NCBI RefSeq assembly: GCF_004684055.1
Contig: NZ_SRIB01000009.1
Coordinates: 35,749 to 99,748 of the forward strand
Length of the DNA stretch: 64,000 nucleotides
DNA from: Soehngenia longivitae
GTDB taxonomy: Bacteria > Bacillota > Clostridia > Tissierellales > Tissierellaceae
Direction of reading: 5' to 3'
Below the pieces are notes generated by a model. The model saw only the letters and a list, made by a program, of their open reading frames with translations. It made no database searches and was not told where the DNA came from. Made by a program: the position numbers and the translations under genes. Below are positions 47,496 through 57,041 of the stretch, piece after piece. Every line of letters starts with the position of its first letter. Within the stretch, counting starts at the first letter, position 1.

Positions 47496-48551
47496 TTATA
47501 GTTTATCTATTTCTTTTAACAATTCTTCAAGCAAGTATTCTTCTTCTACTTTTTTAATTATTTGACCTTTTTTAAATATTAACCCCTCACCAACACCACC
47601 AGCAATTCCTATATCTGCTTCTTTGGCTTCTCCAGGTCCATTTACTACACAGCCCATAATCGCGACTGTTATTGGTTTATCTATATGTTCTAAAGCTTTT
47701 TCAACTTCTTCTGCTAATTTTATCAAATTGATCTTAGTCCTTCCACATGTTGGACACGATATTAGCGTCAATCCTTCTTTTCTTAAACCTAGAGATTTTA
47801 ATATTTCTTTTCCTACCTTTACTTCTTCTACTGGATCAGAGGTTAGAGACACTCTAATTGTATCTCCAATCCCCATTGATAGTAAGGCTCCAATGCCGAT
47901 AGACGATTTGATAGTTCCTCTCCATGGTGTGCCTGCTTCAGTTACTCCCAAATGTAAAGGATAATCGACTATTTCTGACATTTTTTTATATGATTCAATG
48001 GTAAGCGGTACAGAACTTGCTTTTAGTGATATCTTGATATTATTAAAATTTAAGCTTTCCAGTAGATTGACCTGTTCTAATGCACTTTCTACAATAGAAT
48101 TCTCGTTTACTCCGTTGTACTTTTCTAGGTATTCTTTTTTAATTGACCCAGAATTTACACCGACTCTTATAGATATATTCGCTTCATTACAAGCTTTAAC
48201 AATTTCTTTAACCTTCTGTTCACTTCCGATATTTCCAGGATTGATTCTCAAACCATCAATTCCATATTTTACCGCACTCAAAGCTAATCTATAATCAAAT
48301 TGAATGTCACCGATTATTGGCATTTTGATATGTTTTTTTATTTCTTTTATTGCTCTTGCATCTTCATCACTATTTATAGCAACTCTTATTATGTCACAAC
48401 CATGTTTCTCTAATTCAAGCATTTGTCTAATGGTATTTTCTATGTCTTGGGTTACTGTATTTGTCATTGATTGAACAGTTATTGGTGCATCGCCACCTAC
48501 ATATAATTCCCCTACTTTTATTTTTTTTGTTTTTTTTCTAATCATTTTCAT
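47496..48551 (-). CDS. ispG: 4-hydroxy-3-methylbut-2-enyl diphosphate synthase (flavodoxin)
   Basis: IspG performs the penultimate step of the MEP isoprenoid pathway, reducing MEcPP to HMBPP with a 4Fe-4S cluster. The 351-residue protein begins KKTKKIKVGELYVGGDAPITVQSM; cluster cysteines are in SCPTCGRT and MGCVVNGPGEAKEADIGIAG (in parts). Start may be ATG 48551 or 48545, both after AGGAG. It lies next to rseP as expected, but dxr, normally in the same cluster, is missing. Confidence 0.95.
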   Translation of the reverse strand: MKMIRKKTKKIKVGELYVGGDAPITVQSMTNTVTQDIENTIRQMLELEKHGCDIIRVAINSDEDARAIKEIKKHIKMPIIGDIQFDYRLALSAVKYGIDGLRINPGNIGSEQKVKEIVKACNEANISIRVGVNSGSIKKEYLEKYNGVNENSIVESALEQVNLLESLNFNNIKISLKASSVPLTIESYKKMSEIVDYPLHLGVTEAGTPWRGTIKSSIGIGALLSMGIGDTIRVSLTSDPVEEVKVGKEILKSLGLRKEGLTLISCPTCGRTKINLIKLAEEVEKALEHIDKPITVAIMGCVVNGPGEAKEADIGIAGGVGEGLIFKKGQIIKKVEEEYLLEELLKEIDKL

Positions 48552-48557
48552 TATCTC

Positions 48558-49559
48558 CTAAAATAAATTGGTTCTTAATATATCATTATATGTTACAAAT
48601 ATCATGAGTGCAAACAATAAAATTAAACCAATAAAATGTATCAAACCTTCTTTTTTTTGATCTATTGGTTTCCCTCGCACCAGTTCTACTATTAGAAATA
48701 CAATTCTTCCACCATCAAGTGCTGGAAATGGTAGCAAGTTGATAAATCCTAAATTTACACTTATAAAAGCTAATAAATAAAGCAAACTAATGATTCCTTG
48801 ATTAGCAGCTTGATTTACAGCCGATATTACACCTAAAGGCCCAGATAAATCATCTGCGGATACATTACCACTAAACGCAGTCATAATAAAATCAATCATA
48901 AGTTTAATAAAATAAGCCGTATTAGAAAATCCTTCTTTAATTGCTGTTATTAAATTTCCTTCGCCCTCTGGTACAATTCCTATTATTTTCTTACCATCCT
49001 CAATATTTGGCGTCACAAAAATACTAGTAATATCATTATCACGCTCAACCTTGATTTCCAATTTAGTTTCTATATCGGAATTTTCTATACTATTTACTAT
49101 GTCATCCCATGATTCTATTTTATTGTCTGAAATTGAGATTATCTTATCTCCAGGTCTCAAGCCAGCTAATTCTGCAGGACTATTTTCAATAACTTCTGAT
49201 ATAGTTGTTGTCGGTTCACCTACCATAAAAGAAATAATCGATAATACGATAATTGCAAGAATAAAATTCATTATTGCACCAGCTGCAACAACTGCTATTC
49301 TCGCTAATGGACTTTTTTTAGAAAAGCCTCTTGGATCATCAGACTCTTCATCCTCACCCTCCATTTTCACATATCCTCCAATAGGAAGGGCTCTTATAGA
49401 ATATTCTGTATCTCCACGCTTTCTATGATAAAATCTGGGTCCCATTCCGATTGAAAGTTCATTTACTTTTATTCCAACTAATTTTGCAACAGTAAAATGC
49501 CCTAATTCATGAATAAGAATTACGATTAAAAATACAAATATTGCTGCTATAACTGTCAT
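48558..49559 (-). CDS. rseP: RIP metalloprotease RseP (M50 site-2 protease)
   Basis: A 333-residue intramembrane zinc protease that cleaves anti-sigma factors and leftover signal peptides. The zinc motif HELGH lies in the first transmembrane helix (ILIHELGHFTVAKL, ~12-25); a single PDZ domain (GLRPGDKIISISDNKIESWDDI) follows; the second active-site motif is NLLPFPALDGGRI. Four transmembrane helices are visible. It starts 18 bases after cdsA. In other Firmicutes (B. subtilis RasP) it controls SigW and cell division. Confidence 0.95.
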   Translation of the reverse strand: MTVIAAIFVFLIVILIHELGHFTVAKLVGIKVNELSIGMGPRFYHRKRGDTEYSIRALPIGGYVKMEGEDEESDDPRGFSKKSPLARIAVVAAGAIMNFILAIIVLSIISFMVGEPTTTISEVIENSPAELAGLRPGDKIISISDNKIESWDDIVNSIENSDIETKLEIKVERDNDITSIFVTPNIEDGKKIIGIVPEGEGNLITAIKEGFSNTAYFIKLMIDFIMTAFSGNVSADDLSGPLGVISAVNQAANQGIISLLYLLAFISVNLGFINLLPFPALDGGRIVFLIVELVRGKPIDQKKEGLIHFIGLILLFALMIFVTYNDILRTNLF

Positions 49560-49576
49560 ATTTATACCACCTTATT

Positions 49577-50350
49577 TTAAAATAAAAAAAATTTCGAGAA
49601 ATAAAAAACGATAGGGGCGACAAATATTATGCTATCAAACCTATCTAAAATGCCACCGTGTCCAGGTATTATATTACCATAATCTTTGATTCCTGCTTCT
49701 CTTTTTAACTTTGAGGCAACTAGATCACCGAATTGTGCTATTATAGAAGCAACTATTGCAAGCAACGCGATTAACCACAAAGAGTTTGGTGCAAAAAAAT
49801 AGCTATATACCAGTGTAGTAATTAAACTACCAAAAATTCCACCTATTGCTCCTTCTACTGATTTCTTAGGGCTAAGCTTAGGACAAAGTTTATGTTTACC
49901 AAAAGTACTGCCAATCAAATACGCAAAAGTATCTGTACCAAAAGCTATAGTGAAAATCATCCAAATATACCTAGTGTTACTTAAATAAGAAATATTTATC
50001 AACATAAACGGAACATAAATTATTGAAAAAAAAGTTGCTGAAATATCTATAAAATGTATTTTTTCATTTAGCACGTAGTTTATCAATAGAATTAAAGCAA
50101 TTAAAATCATCAGCATATTAATGTCAAATTGTAAATAAATAGATAAGTATATAAAAACACAAGATAAAAAGCCAAGCCATTTAACTGGGTTTATTGATAG
50201 ATTTCTAAATGCATTGAATATTTCTCTTAATCCTATCATAGATATTAAAAATAGAGATATATTTAATAATATATCGCCCTTCAACACAACTACAATCATA
50301 AATGTTAAACCTATTATACCAGATAGAACTCTTTTCTTTAAATTATCCAA
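49577..50350 (-). CDS. cdsA: phosphatidate cytidylyltransferase
   Basis: CdsA converts phosphatidic acid and CTP to CDP-diacylglycerol, precursor of membrane phospholipids and substrate of PgsA. The 257-residue protein has about eight hydrophobic helices and the C-terminal signature SPKKSVEGAIGG...KREAGIKDYGNIIPGHGGILDRFDS (in parts). The start is TTG at 50350, immediately after the uppS stop, with GGAGG inside the last uppS codons as ribosome binding site. Confidence 0.95.
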   Translation of the reverse strand: MDNLKKRVLSGIIGLTFMIVVVLKGDILLNISLFLISMIGLREIFNAFRNLSINPVKWLGFLSCVFIYLSIYLQFDINMLMILIALILLINYVLNEKIHFIDISATFFSIIYVPFMLINISYLSNTRYIWMIFTIAFGTDTFAYLIGSTFGKHKLCPKLSPKKSVEGAIGGIFGSLITTLVYSYFFAPNSLWLIALLAIVASIIAQFGDLVASKLKREAGIKDYGNIIPGHGGILDRFDSIIFVAPIVFYFSKFFLF

Positions 50351-51082
50351 TTAGATACCTCCAAATCTTCTTTGTCTATTTTGAAAATCTTTTATTGCTA
50401 AAAAGAAAGATTCTTTATTAAAGTCTGGCCAATACTGATCCGTAAAATATAATTCCGAATATGCAGATTGAAATGTAAGAAAATTACTTAGTCTTTTTTC
50501 ACCACTTGTTCTAATAATTAAATCAGGATCTGGTTGACCATCAGTATATAAATATTTCGTAAATTCTTGCTCATTTATCTCATCAATGTTAATTAAACCG
50601 TTATCATGATCTTTAATGATTTTTTTAATTGCATCAACAATTTCTTTCCTAGAGCCGTAGTTCAACGCAATATTCAATATCATTCCTTTATTATCTTTAG
50701 TTTTTTCAACTGCTCTTTTAACTTCACTTAATGCATTAGAAGGTAATTGATCTATATCCCCAAGAGTATTTATCTTTATATTATTTTTAACTAATCTTCT
50801 AAGTTCTTTTCTAATAAATATCACTAACAGATTCATCAAGGTATCTATCTCAATTTTTGATCTTTTCCAATTTTCTGTTGAAAAAGCGTATAATGTTAAG
50901 TTTTTTATACCAATATCATTTGCTGCTTCTACTATGTCAATAACACGTTTCATGCCCTCTTGATGTCCTAAATATCTTGGCAGTCCTTTTTCTGTTGCCC
51001 ACCTTCCATTTCCATCCATAATTATTCCTACATGTGATGGTATGTCCTCAAAATTTAATTTATAATCATCATTTATATTCAT
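50351..51082 (-). CDS. uppS: undecaprenyl diphosphate synthase (isoprenyl transferase)
   Basis: UppS condenses eight isopentenyl units onto farnesyl diphosphate to make the C55 lipid carrier of wall synthesis. Motifs: HVGIIMDGNGRWAT with catalytic Asp, YLGHQEGMKRV, YAFSTENWKR, and the C-terminal RTSGEKRLSNF...YFTDQYWPDF (in parts). ATG at 51082 is chosen since GGAGGTAACATTTAAA lies directly upstream; ATGs at 51118 and 51100 lack this. About 243 residues. Confidence 0.95.
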   Translation of the reverse strand: MNINDDYKLNFEDIPSHVGIIMDGNGRWATEKGLPRYLGHQEGMKRVIDIVEAANDIGIKNLTLYAFSTENWKRSKIEIDTLMNLLVIFIRKELRRLVKNNIKINTLGDIDQLPSNALSEVKRAVEKTKDNKGMILNIALNYGSRKEIVDAIKKIIKDHDNGLINIDEINEQEFTKYLYTDGQPDPDLIIRTSGEKRLSNFLTFQSAYSELYFTDQYWPDFNKESFFLAIKDFQNRQRRFGGI

Positions 51083-51101
51083 TTTAAATGTTACCTCCAT
51101 C

Positions 51102-51129
51102 AACAAAAAACCCTTCAAGAGGAAGGGTT
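51102..51129 (-). terminator. terminator after frr
   Basis: An 8-bp perfect stem (AACCCTTC / GAAGGGTT) with a 5-base loop, followed on the minus strand by TTTTTTGTTG. The frr stop overlaps its edge. It separates rpsB-tsf-pyrH-frr from uppS-cdsA, perhaps partially. Confidence 0.85.
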
Positions 51130-51685
51130 ATATTTCAAGTAGTTCGTCTTCTTTTTGCTTTGTTATTTCATCGATTTCTCCGATAAACTTGTCAGTTATT
51201 TTTTGAATTTCTTCTTCAGCTAACTTTCTGTCATCTTCAGAAATTTCTTTTTCCTTTTCAGCTTTTTTGATTTTATCTACAGCTTCTCTTCGAGTATTTC
51301 TTATTGCCACTTTTGCATTCTCTGCACTTTTTTTCACTAACTTTATCAGTTCTTTACGTCTTTCTTCTGTCAATTGAGGTATTAATAGTCTGATTACTTT
51401 TCCATCATTAGAAGGGTTTAATCCCAAATCTGATTTTAGTATCTCCTTTTCAATAAGGGGTATTAATTTGGAATCCCATGGTTGTATTACAAGTAACCTT
51501 GGTTCTGGAGCTGTTATACTAGCTACTTGTTTTAAAGGTGTGATTTGACCATAATAATCAACAGTAATTCTTTCTAGCAATGCAGGGTTTGCTCTCCCTG
51601 CTCTTATAGCCTGAAGCTCTTCTTTATAAACTGCAATTGTTTTCTTCATTTTCTGTTCTGCTTCTTTATGAATTTCTAATTGCAT
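51128..51685 (-). CDS. frr: ribosome recycling factor
   Basis: RRF (185 residues) splits post-termination ribosomes together with EF-G. Landmarks are [25 protein letters not shown] (in parts), [40 protein letters not shown] and the C-terminal long helix [16 protein letters not shown]. The ATG follows GGGGGATTTGTAG at the end of pyrH. Confidence 0.96.
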   Translation of the reverse strand: MQLEIHKEAEQKMKKTIAVYKEELQAIRAGRANPALLERITVDYYGQITPLKQVASITAPEPRLLVIQPWDSKLIPLIEKEILKSDLGLNPSNDGKVIRLLIPQLTEERRKELIKLVKKSAENAKVAIRNTRREAVDKIKKAEKEKEISEDDRKLAEEEIQKITDKFIGEIDEITKQKEDELLEI

Positions 51686-52402
51686 CTACAAATCCCCCTT
51701 TATATTCGTACCAATTTTTTTACCTAAAACAACATTTACTATATTATCTGGGTCATCAATTCCAAATACTACTAATGGAATGTTATTGTCCATACAAAGA
51801 GATGTGGCTGTTGAATCCATTATACCCAAACCTAAGTTAAGTATATCAATATAATTTAATGTGTCAAATTTTTTTGCATTTTTATTTAGCTTTGGATCAG
51901 AATCATATACACCATCAACACCTTTTTTTGCTAGAAAAATAACATCTGCTTCTATTTCAGCCGCACGCAAAGCAGCCGTTGTATCTGTTGAAAAAAAAGG
52001 ATTGCCTGTGCCTGCTCCGAAAATTACAACTCTCCCTTTTTCTAAGTGTCTTATAGCTCTTCTCCTTATATATGGTTCTGCTATTTGTCTCATCTCTATT
52101 GCAGACTGGACTCGAGTAATGACATCAATTTTTTCAAGTGCGTCTTGTAAAGCTAATGCGTTCATCATTGTCCCTAACATTCCCATATAATCCGATGTGG
52201 CTCTATCCATGTCTTTTGATGATCTTCCACGCCAAAAGTTTCCGCCACCAACCACTATAGCTACTTCAACACCTAAATCATGAATTTTTTTAATTTGATA
52301 AGAAATATTCCTAATTGTTTCAAGATCTATCCCCATGCCATTATTCCCCGCTAAGGCTTCCCCACTAAGTTTTAAAACGATTCTCTTATATTGAAGGCTC
52401 AT
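51686..52402 (-). CDS. pyrH: uridylate kinase
   Basis: UMP kinase (238 residues) makes UDP from UMP; it belongs to the amino-acid kinase family. Motifs: [45 protein letters not shown] (in parts), and [18 protein letters not shown]. The rpsB-tsf-pyrH-frr order is nearly universal. Its stop is one base before frr's start. Confidence 0.96.
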   Translation of the reverse strand: MSLQYKRIVLKLSGEALAGNNGMGIDLETIRNISYQIKKIHDLGVEVAIVVGGGNFWRGRSSKDMDRATSDYMGMLGTMMNALALQDALEKIDVITRVQSAIEMRQIAEPYIRRRAIRHLEKGRVVIFGAGTGNPFFSTDTTAALRAAEIEADVIFLAKKGVDGVYDSDPKLNKNAKKFDTLNYIDILNLGLGIMDSTATSLCMDNNIPLVVFGIDDPDNIVNVVLGKKIGTNIKGDL

Positions 52403-52431
52403 ATGTACTCTCCTTATTATAATTTTATAAA

Positions 52432-52454
52432 GGAGAACAACTAGTGTTCTCCTA
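52432..52454 (-). terminator. hairpin after tsf
   Basis: A 9-bp perfect stem (AGGAGAACA / TGTTCTCCT) with a 5-base loop between tsf and pyrH; on the minus strand TTTATAAAATTATAA follows, a poor T-tract. It is probably a partial terminator. Confidence 0.6.
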
Positions 52455-52461
52455 TATATAA

Positions 52462-53109
52462 TTACATCTTCATTTGTTTTGCAACTTCTTCAGCAAAATT
52501 TTCTTCTCTCTTTTCTAGTCCTTCTCCAACTTCATACCTTGTAAATCTTCTTATTACTATGTTTTCTCCTATTTTTGCTATCAATTGTGCTAATACATCC
52601 TTAACTTTCATGCTAGGATCTTTAATAAATGGTTGATCTAGAAGACATACATCCTCATAATATTTTTCCATTCTTCCTTCAACAATTTTTTCAGCAACAT
52701 GAGCTGGTTTTCCTTCGTTGATAACTTTATTGATTTGAATTTCTTTTTCATGGGCTATTTCTTCTGGACTTAAATTTTCTCTAGAAACTACTTTTGGATT
52801 GGACGCAGCAACTTGCATTGCCATATCTTTAACAAATTGCTTGAACTCATCGTTTTTAGCAACAAAGTCAGTTTCTGAATTTACTTCTATTAAAACACCA
52901 ATTCTTCCGCCATGAATATAAGCATCTATTAGTCCTTCAGCCGCAATTCTACCTGCCTTCTTTGAAGCTGAAGCTAATCCTTTTTCTCTAAGATAATCTA
53001 TTGCCTTATCTATATCACCACTGGTTTGTTCAAGTGCTTTTTTGCAATCCATCATCCCAGCACCAGTCTTTTCTCTTAGTTCTTTAACTAAAGAGGCACT
53101 TATAGCCAT
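52462..53109 (-). CDS. tsf: elongation factor Ts
   Basis: EF-Ts regenerates EF-Tu-GTP. The N-terminal UBA-like domain ([21 protein letters not shown]) and the TDFVAKN exchange motif are intact. At 215 residues it is the short form (like Thermus/Thermotoga) rather than the ~290-residue form of E. coli or B. subtilis. GGAGTGAT precedes the ATG. Confidence 0.96.
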   Translation of the reverse strand: MAISASLVKELREKTGAGMMDCKKALEQTSGDIDKAIDYLREKGLASASKKAGRIAAEGLIDAYIHGGRIGVLIEVNSETDFVAKNDEFKQFVKDMAMQVAASNPKVVSRENLSPEEIAHEKEIQINKVINEGKPAHVAEKIVEGRMEKYYEDVCLLDQPFIKDPSMKVKDVLAQLIAKIGENIVIRRFTRYEVGEGLEKREENFAEEVAKQMKM

Positions 53110-53123
53110 TTTATCACTCCTAT

Positions 53124-53882
53124 TTATTCTTCTATTTTAACTATTTCTTCATTGCTTTTTTCATTGTTATTACCATTGTTTTGTTCAATGGAGAATTGTT
53201 CCCCTTGCCTAGACTCAATTACAGCATTTGCAATAGTTTCTGTAATGAGTTTTACAGCTCTTATTGCATCATCATTTCCTGGTATTACATAATCTACTTC
53301 GTCTGGATCACAATTAGTGTCTACTATGCCAATTACGGGAATACCTAATATATGAGCTTCCATAACAGCGATTCTTTCTTTTCTAGGGTCTACAACAAAT
53401 AAAACATCGGGTATTCTATTCATGTTTTTTATCCCGCCGAGAAATTTTTCTAATCTTTCTCTTTCGTGTTTTAATTGAATAACCTCTTTCTTAGGTAGAA
53501 CATCAAAAGTCCCATCTTCTTCCATTTTTTCTAAATCATGAAGTCTATCAATTCTTTTTCTTATAGTTTTGTAGTTTGTGAGCATGCCGCCTAGCCATCT
53601 TTGATTAACATAATGCATCCCACATCTCTTTGCTTCTGTTTCAATTGCTTCTTGAGCTTGTTTTTTTGTTCCTACAAACAAAACTTCTCCACCATTAGCA
53701 ACTATTTCCTTCATTACGGCATATGCTTCGTCTATCATCTTAACAGTTTTTTGTAAATCTATAATATAGATCCCATTTCTTTCTGTAAAGATATACTTGG
53801 ACATTTTAGGGTTCCATCTCCTAGTTTGATGTCCAAAGTGAACTCCTGCTTCTAATAAATTTTTCATTGATACTACTGACAT
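53124..53882 (-). CDS. rpsB: 30S ribosomal protein S2
   Basis: S2 (252 residues) is a late-binding small-subunit protein needed for S1/mRNA binding. Landmarks: [51 protein letters not shown], and [16 protein letters not shown] polar Asn/Glu tail ends the protein. GGAGGTG precedes the ATG. A promoter and a ~94-base leader lie upstream. Confidence 0.97.
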   Translation of the reverse strand: MSVVSMKNLLEAGVHFGHQTRRWNPKMSKYIFTERNGIYIIDLQKTVKMIDEAYAVMKEIVANGGEVLFVGTKKQAQEAIETEAKRCGMHYVNQRWLGGMLTNYKTIRKRIDRLHDLEKMEEDGTFDVLPKKEVIQLKHERERLEKFLGGIKNMNRIPDVLFVVDPRKERIAVMEAHILGIPVIGIVDTNCDPDEVDYVIPGNDDAIRAVKLITETIANAVIESRQGEQFSIEQNNGNNNEKSNEEIVKIEE

Positions 53883-53976
53883 ATTTGCACCTCCAAGTTT
53901 TTTTCCTCCACTTCACTCATTTGCGCGAGGACTCAAAAAGAGAACGCCTCTTGCATCATGACGTGTGTGTAATTCC
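53883..53976 (-). promoter_or_regulatory. rpsB leader, possible structured RNA
   Basis: The leader is GC-richer than nearby intergenic DNA, which suggests structure. On the minus strand GAGG...CTC-TTTTT-GAG...CCTC forms a nested hairpin. Autoregulation by S2 through its leader is known in some bacteria. No Rfam class was assigned. Confidence 0.4.
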
Positions 53977-53982
53977 TCAAAT

Positions 53983-54011
53983 AGTATAGCATATTATTTT
54001 CATAAATTCAA
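53983..54011 (-). promoter_or_regulatory. promoter of rpsB-tsf
   Basis: Minus-strand TTGAAT (54011-54006), 17-base spacer, TATACT (53988-53983). It lies between the codY terminator and the rpsB leader. Confidence 0.7.
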
Positions 54012-54024
54012 CAATTTGAAATGC

Positions 54025-54059
54025 AAAAAAATAATCGCGCAAAATGCGATTATTTTTTT
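54025..54059 (-). terminator. rho-independent terminator of codY
   Basis: A 14-bp perfect stem (arms 54025-54038 and 54046-54059, GC clamp ATCGC / GCGAT) with a 7-base loop and a T-run on the minus strand. It lies 4 bases after the codY stop. Confidence 0.93.
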
Positions 54060-54063
54060 GCTG

Positions 54064-54840
54064 CTATTTATTCCTTCTTAATTCTTCAATTAACTTATCA
54101 TTTAAGACCTTTATATGAGTTCCTTTCATACCTAGTGATCTTGATTCTATTACCCCTGCGCTTTCAAACTTTCTTAGTGCATTTACTATAACCGATCTTG
54201 TTATTCCAACACGGTCAGCAATTTTGCTAGCAACAACTAAGCCTTCCATACCATCAAGTTCTTCAAAAATATATTCCATTGCTTCCCGTTCAGAATAAGA
54301 AAGTGTTCCCAACGCCATATCAACTACCGACTTCTTTCTTGCTTCTTCTTCTATTTCTTCACTTTTAGCCCTAAGTATCTCCATTCCAACTATCGTTGCA
54401 CTATATTCACAAAGTATCAAGTCTTCTTCACTAAAGTCTTTTCCAAACCTAGCTATTACAAGAGTACCAAGTCTAGATCCACCACTATTTATAGGAATTA
54501 TCGTCGAAACTTTATCTGGATATTCACATCTTGAAGTTTGATCAAAAACACAGATATCCATGTCTTTTATATTTTCTTTTGTTTCGCTGATTTTTAAAAG
54601 TTCTTCATTATACTTCTTAGGAAATCTTCCTTCTTTTACTACTTCACTTTCTACAATATCGCAATCAAATCCTTCTGATAGTGCATAACCCAATACTCTA
54701 CCTTTTGTACTTGCTATGTAGACATTAGCTTCTAGAATATCAGATAATATCTTACTTAACTCTGTAAAAGATATTGGTTTCGAACCATAACTTTGAAGTG
54801 TTTTATTGAGTCTTCTAGTTTTTTTTAATAGACTTTCCAT
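54064..54840 (-). CDS. codY: GTP-sensing global regulator CodY
   Basis: CodY (258 residues) represses nutrient-scavenging genes when GTP and branched-chain amino acids are abundant. The N-terminal GAF domain senses isoleucine/valine and the C-terminal winged helix ([33 protein letters not shown], in parts) binds DNA. AGGAGGTCAATAT precedes the ATG. In many Bacillota xerC-hslVU separate topA and codY; here topA is adjacent. A weak CodY-box-like site lies upstream. Confidence 0.95.
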   Translation of the reverse strand: MESLLKKTRRLNKTLQSYGSKPISFTELSKILSDILEANVYIASTKGRVLGYALSEGFDCDIVESEVVKEGRFPKKYNEELLKISETKENIKDMDICVFDQTSRCEYPDKVSTIIPINSGGSRLGTLVIARFGKDFSEEDLILCEYSATIVGMEILRAKSEEIEEEARKKSVVDMALGTLSYSEREAMEYIFEELDGMEGLVVASKIADRVGITRSVIVNALRKFESAGVIESRSLGMKGTHIKVLNDKLIEELRRNK

Positions 54841-54869
54841 ATATTGACCTCCTCATATATTTTTCTAAA

Positions 54870-54884
54870 ACAATTCTGAATTTT
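54870..54884. promoter_or_regulatory. weak CodY-box-like site upstream of codY
   Basis: ACAATTCTGAATTTT matches the consensus AATTTTCWGAAAATT at 9-10 of 15 positions. Autoregulation would be plausible, but in such AT-rich DNA matches of this quality are expected by chance. Confidence 0.25.
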
Positions 54885-54940
54885 CATCACATATATAACA
54901 TACTATATATTTTAAGAATTGTACAGATATTTTTTATATT

Positions 54941-57022
54941 TTAAATATTTTTATTATATCCACATTTATCATTGGTACAACTTACTTTTTTACTATTTTT
55001 TGTTTGTTTTATTACCATCATACTTCCGCATTTAGGACACTTTTCCTGTACTGGTTCTTGCCAAGAATTAAATCCACAGCTTGGATAATTTGAACAACCA
55101 TAAAAAACTCTTCCTTTTTTTGTTCTTTTTTTCACTATTTCCCCGTCTTCACATAAAGGACATTTGACACCTATTTTTTCTAATATAGGCTTGACATTTT
55201 TGCATTCAGGATATCCTGGACAAGCTAAAAACTTACCATATTTGCCGACTTTTATTACCATTTGCCTACCACATTTTTCACAAATTTCATCTGACTCTTC
55301 ATCTTTAATTTCAATTTTTTCTATTTCGCTTTCAGCCTTGTCTAATGCATTCTCAAACTTCAAATAAAATTCTTTTATAACCTCATTCCAGTTTAATTTG
55401 CCTTCAGCAATTTCATCAAGTTGGTTTTCCAGCTGAGCAGTAAATTCTTCATTTATTATTTCACTAAAATAATTTACTAATATATCATTAACAATTGTTC
55501 CAAGTTCAGTTGGATAGAAAGTTTTTTTCTCAAGTACTACATATCCTCTTGATAATATTGTAGATATAGTTGGCGAATATGTGCTTGGTCTGCCTATTCC
55601 AAGTTCTTCCATCGTTTTAATCAAAGATGCTTCAGTATATCTTGATGGTGGCTGAGTAAAATTTCTTTTCTCTTCAAGTTTTATAAGCTCTAATTTCTCA
55701 CCTAAATTTAATTCAGGTAATACAACATCATTTTGTTCTTCATCTGCTGTTTTATAAGCTTCTAAAAATCCACTAAAATGCAATTTAGAACCATTGCATT
55801 TAAAAATATATTTGCCATTTTTTATTTTTACAGAAACTGTATCATAAATTGCGTCTGCCATCTGCGAACCAATGAATCTATCCCATATTAGTTTGTATAA
55901 TTTAAACTGCTCCTTAGTCAGAGAATCTTTTATTTTTTCAGGATATAAATTTATATGCGTTGGCCTTATTCCTTCATGAGCATCTTGAGTTTCCTTTTTA
56001 GTCTTCTTAGAATAATTATTCCCTCCATTTGAATACTCTTTCCCATAATTATTAATAACATATTCTTTTGCTGTATCAACCGCTTCATTTGCTATTCTAG
56101 TTGAGTCAGTCCTCATATAGGTTATAAGCCCAGTTGTACCTTCTCCCTTAACATCAATTCCTTCATATAATTGTTGTGCAATCATCATTGTTTTTTTTGA
56201 AGTATAGCCTAATTTTTTTGATGAATCCTGTTGTAAAGTACTTGTTGTATATGGTGGATATGGACTTCTTTTCCTCTTGCTTTTTTTGATATCAAAAACT
56301 ATATTTTCATTATTTTTTAATTCTACTAATATGTTTTTCGTTTCTTCTTCATTTCTTATGGTTAGCTTCATTTCTTTTTCATCTACTATTTGATGAGTAA
56401 GCATAGCTTCAAATTCATTGTAATCTTTTTTAAATTGTGCCTTTATTGTCCAATATTCTTCTGGAATAAACTCCGTAATTTCATTTTCTCGATCACATAT
56501 TAACTTTACTGCTACAGACTGGACCCTACCTGCACTCAAGCCTTTTTTTACTTTTTTCCAAAGTATAGGACTGATTTTGTATCCTACCAACCTATCCAAT
56601 ATTCTCCTAGCTTGCTGTGCGTTATATAGACTTTCATCAAGTTTTCTTGGAGATTTAACAGAATTTTTAACTGTTTCTTTTGTAATTTCATGGAATTCAA
56701 CTCTACAAGGAGTATCTTTATCTATATCCAATAAGTTAGCTAAATGCCAAGATATAGCTTCACCTTCTCGATCAGGGTCTGTAGCAAGAAAAATATTGTC
56801 TGATTTTTTGGCTTCTTTCTTTAAATTATTTACGATACTACCTTTTCCTCTAATTGTTATATATTCAGGTTGAAATTCATTTTCTATGTCTATTCCTAAC
56901 CTGCTTTTAGGCAAATCTTTAATATGACCTAAAGAAGCAATCACTGTATAATTTTTCCCTAACATTTTACTTATCGACTTTGCTTTTGCTGGCGATTCAA
57001 CGATCACCAAGTTTTTAGTCAA
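54941..57022 (-). CDS. topA: DNA topoisomerase I
   Basis: TopA (693 residues) relaxes negative supercoils. It has the Toprim domain (VESPAKAKSISKMLG; ATDPDREGEAISWHL), the catalytic tyrosine in GLITYMRTDSTRIA, and three C-terminal zinc fingers of the C4 type (CEKCGRQM...CPGYPEC; CPLCEDGE...CSNYPSC; CPKCGSMM...CTNDKC). It lies downstream of dprA in the classic Gram-positive order dprA-topA. Confidence 0.97.
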   Translation of the reverse strand: MTKNLVIVESPAKAKSISKMLGKNYTVIASLGHIKDLPKSRLGIDIENEFQPEYITIRGKGSIVNNLKKEAKKSDNIFLATDPDREGEAISWHLANLLDIDKDTPCRVEFHEITKETVKNSVKSPRKLDESLYNAQQARRILDRLVGYKISPILWKKVKKGLSAGRVQSVAVKLICDRENEITEFIPEEYWTIKAQFKKDYNEFEAMLTHQIVDEKEMKLTIRNEEETKNILVELKNNENIVFDIKKSKRKRSPYPPYTTSTLQQDSSKKLGYTSKKTMMIAQQLYEGIDVKGEGTTGLITYMRTDSTRIANEAVDTAKEYVINNYGKEYSNGGNNYSKKTKKETQDAHEGIRPTHINLYPEKIKDSLTKEQFKLYKLIWDRFIGSQMADAIYDTVSVKIKNGKYIFKCNGSKLHFSGFLEAYKTADEEQNDVVLPELNLGEKLELIKLEEKRNFTQPPSRYTEASLIKTMEELGIGRPSTYSPTISTILSRGYVVLEKKTFYPTELGTIVNDILVNYFSEIINEEFTAQLENQLDEIAEGKLNWNEVIKEFYLKFENALDKAESEIEKIEIKDEESDEICEKCGRQMVIKVGKYGKFLACPGYPECKNVKPILEKIGVKCPLCEDGEIVKKRTKKGRVFYGCSNYPSCGFNSWQEPVQEKCPKCGSMMVIKQTKNSKKVSCTNDKCGYNKNI

Positions 57023-57041
57023 AATAACACCTCCAAATTAA

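Noticed and set aside
53883..53976. T-box riboswitch before rpsB
   Set aside because: No specifier-loop layout, no TGG-containing T-box core and no terminator/antiterminator pair.
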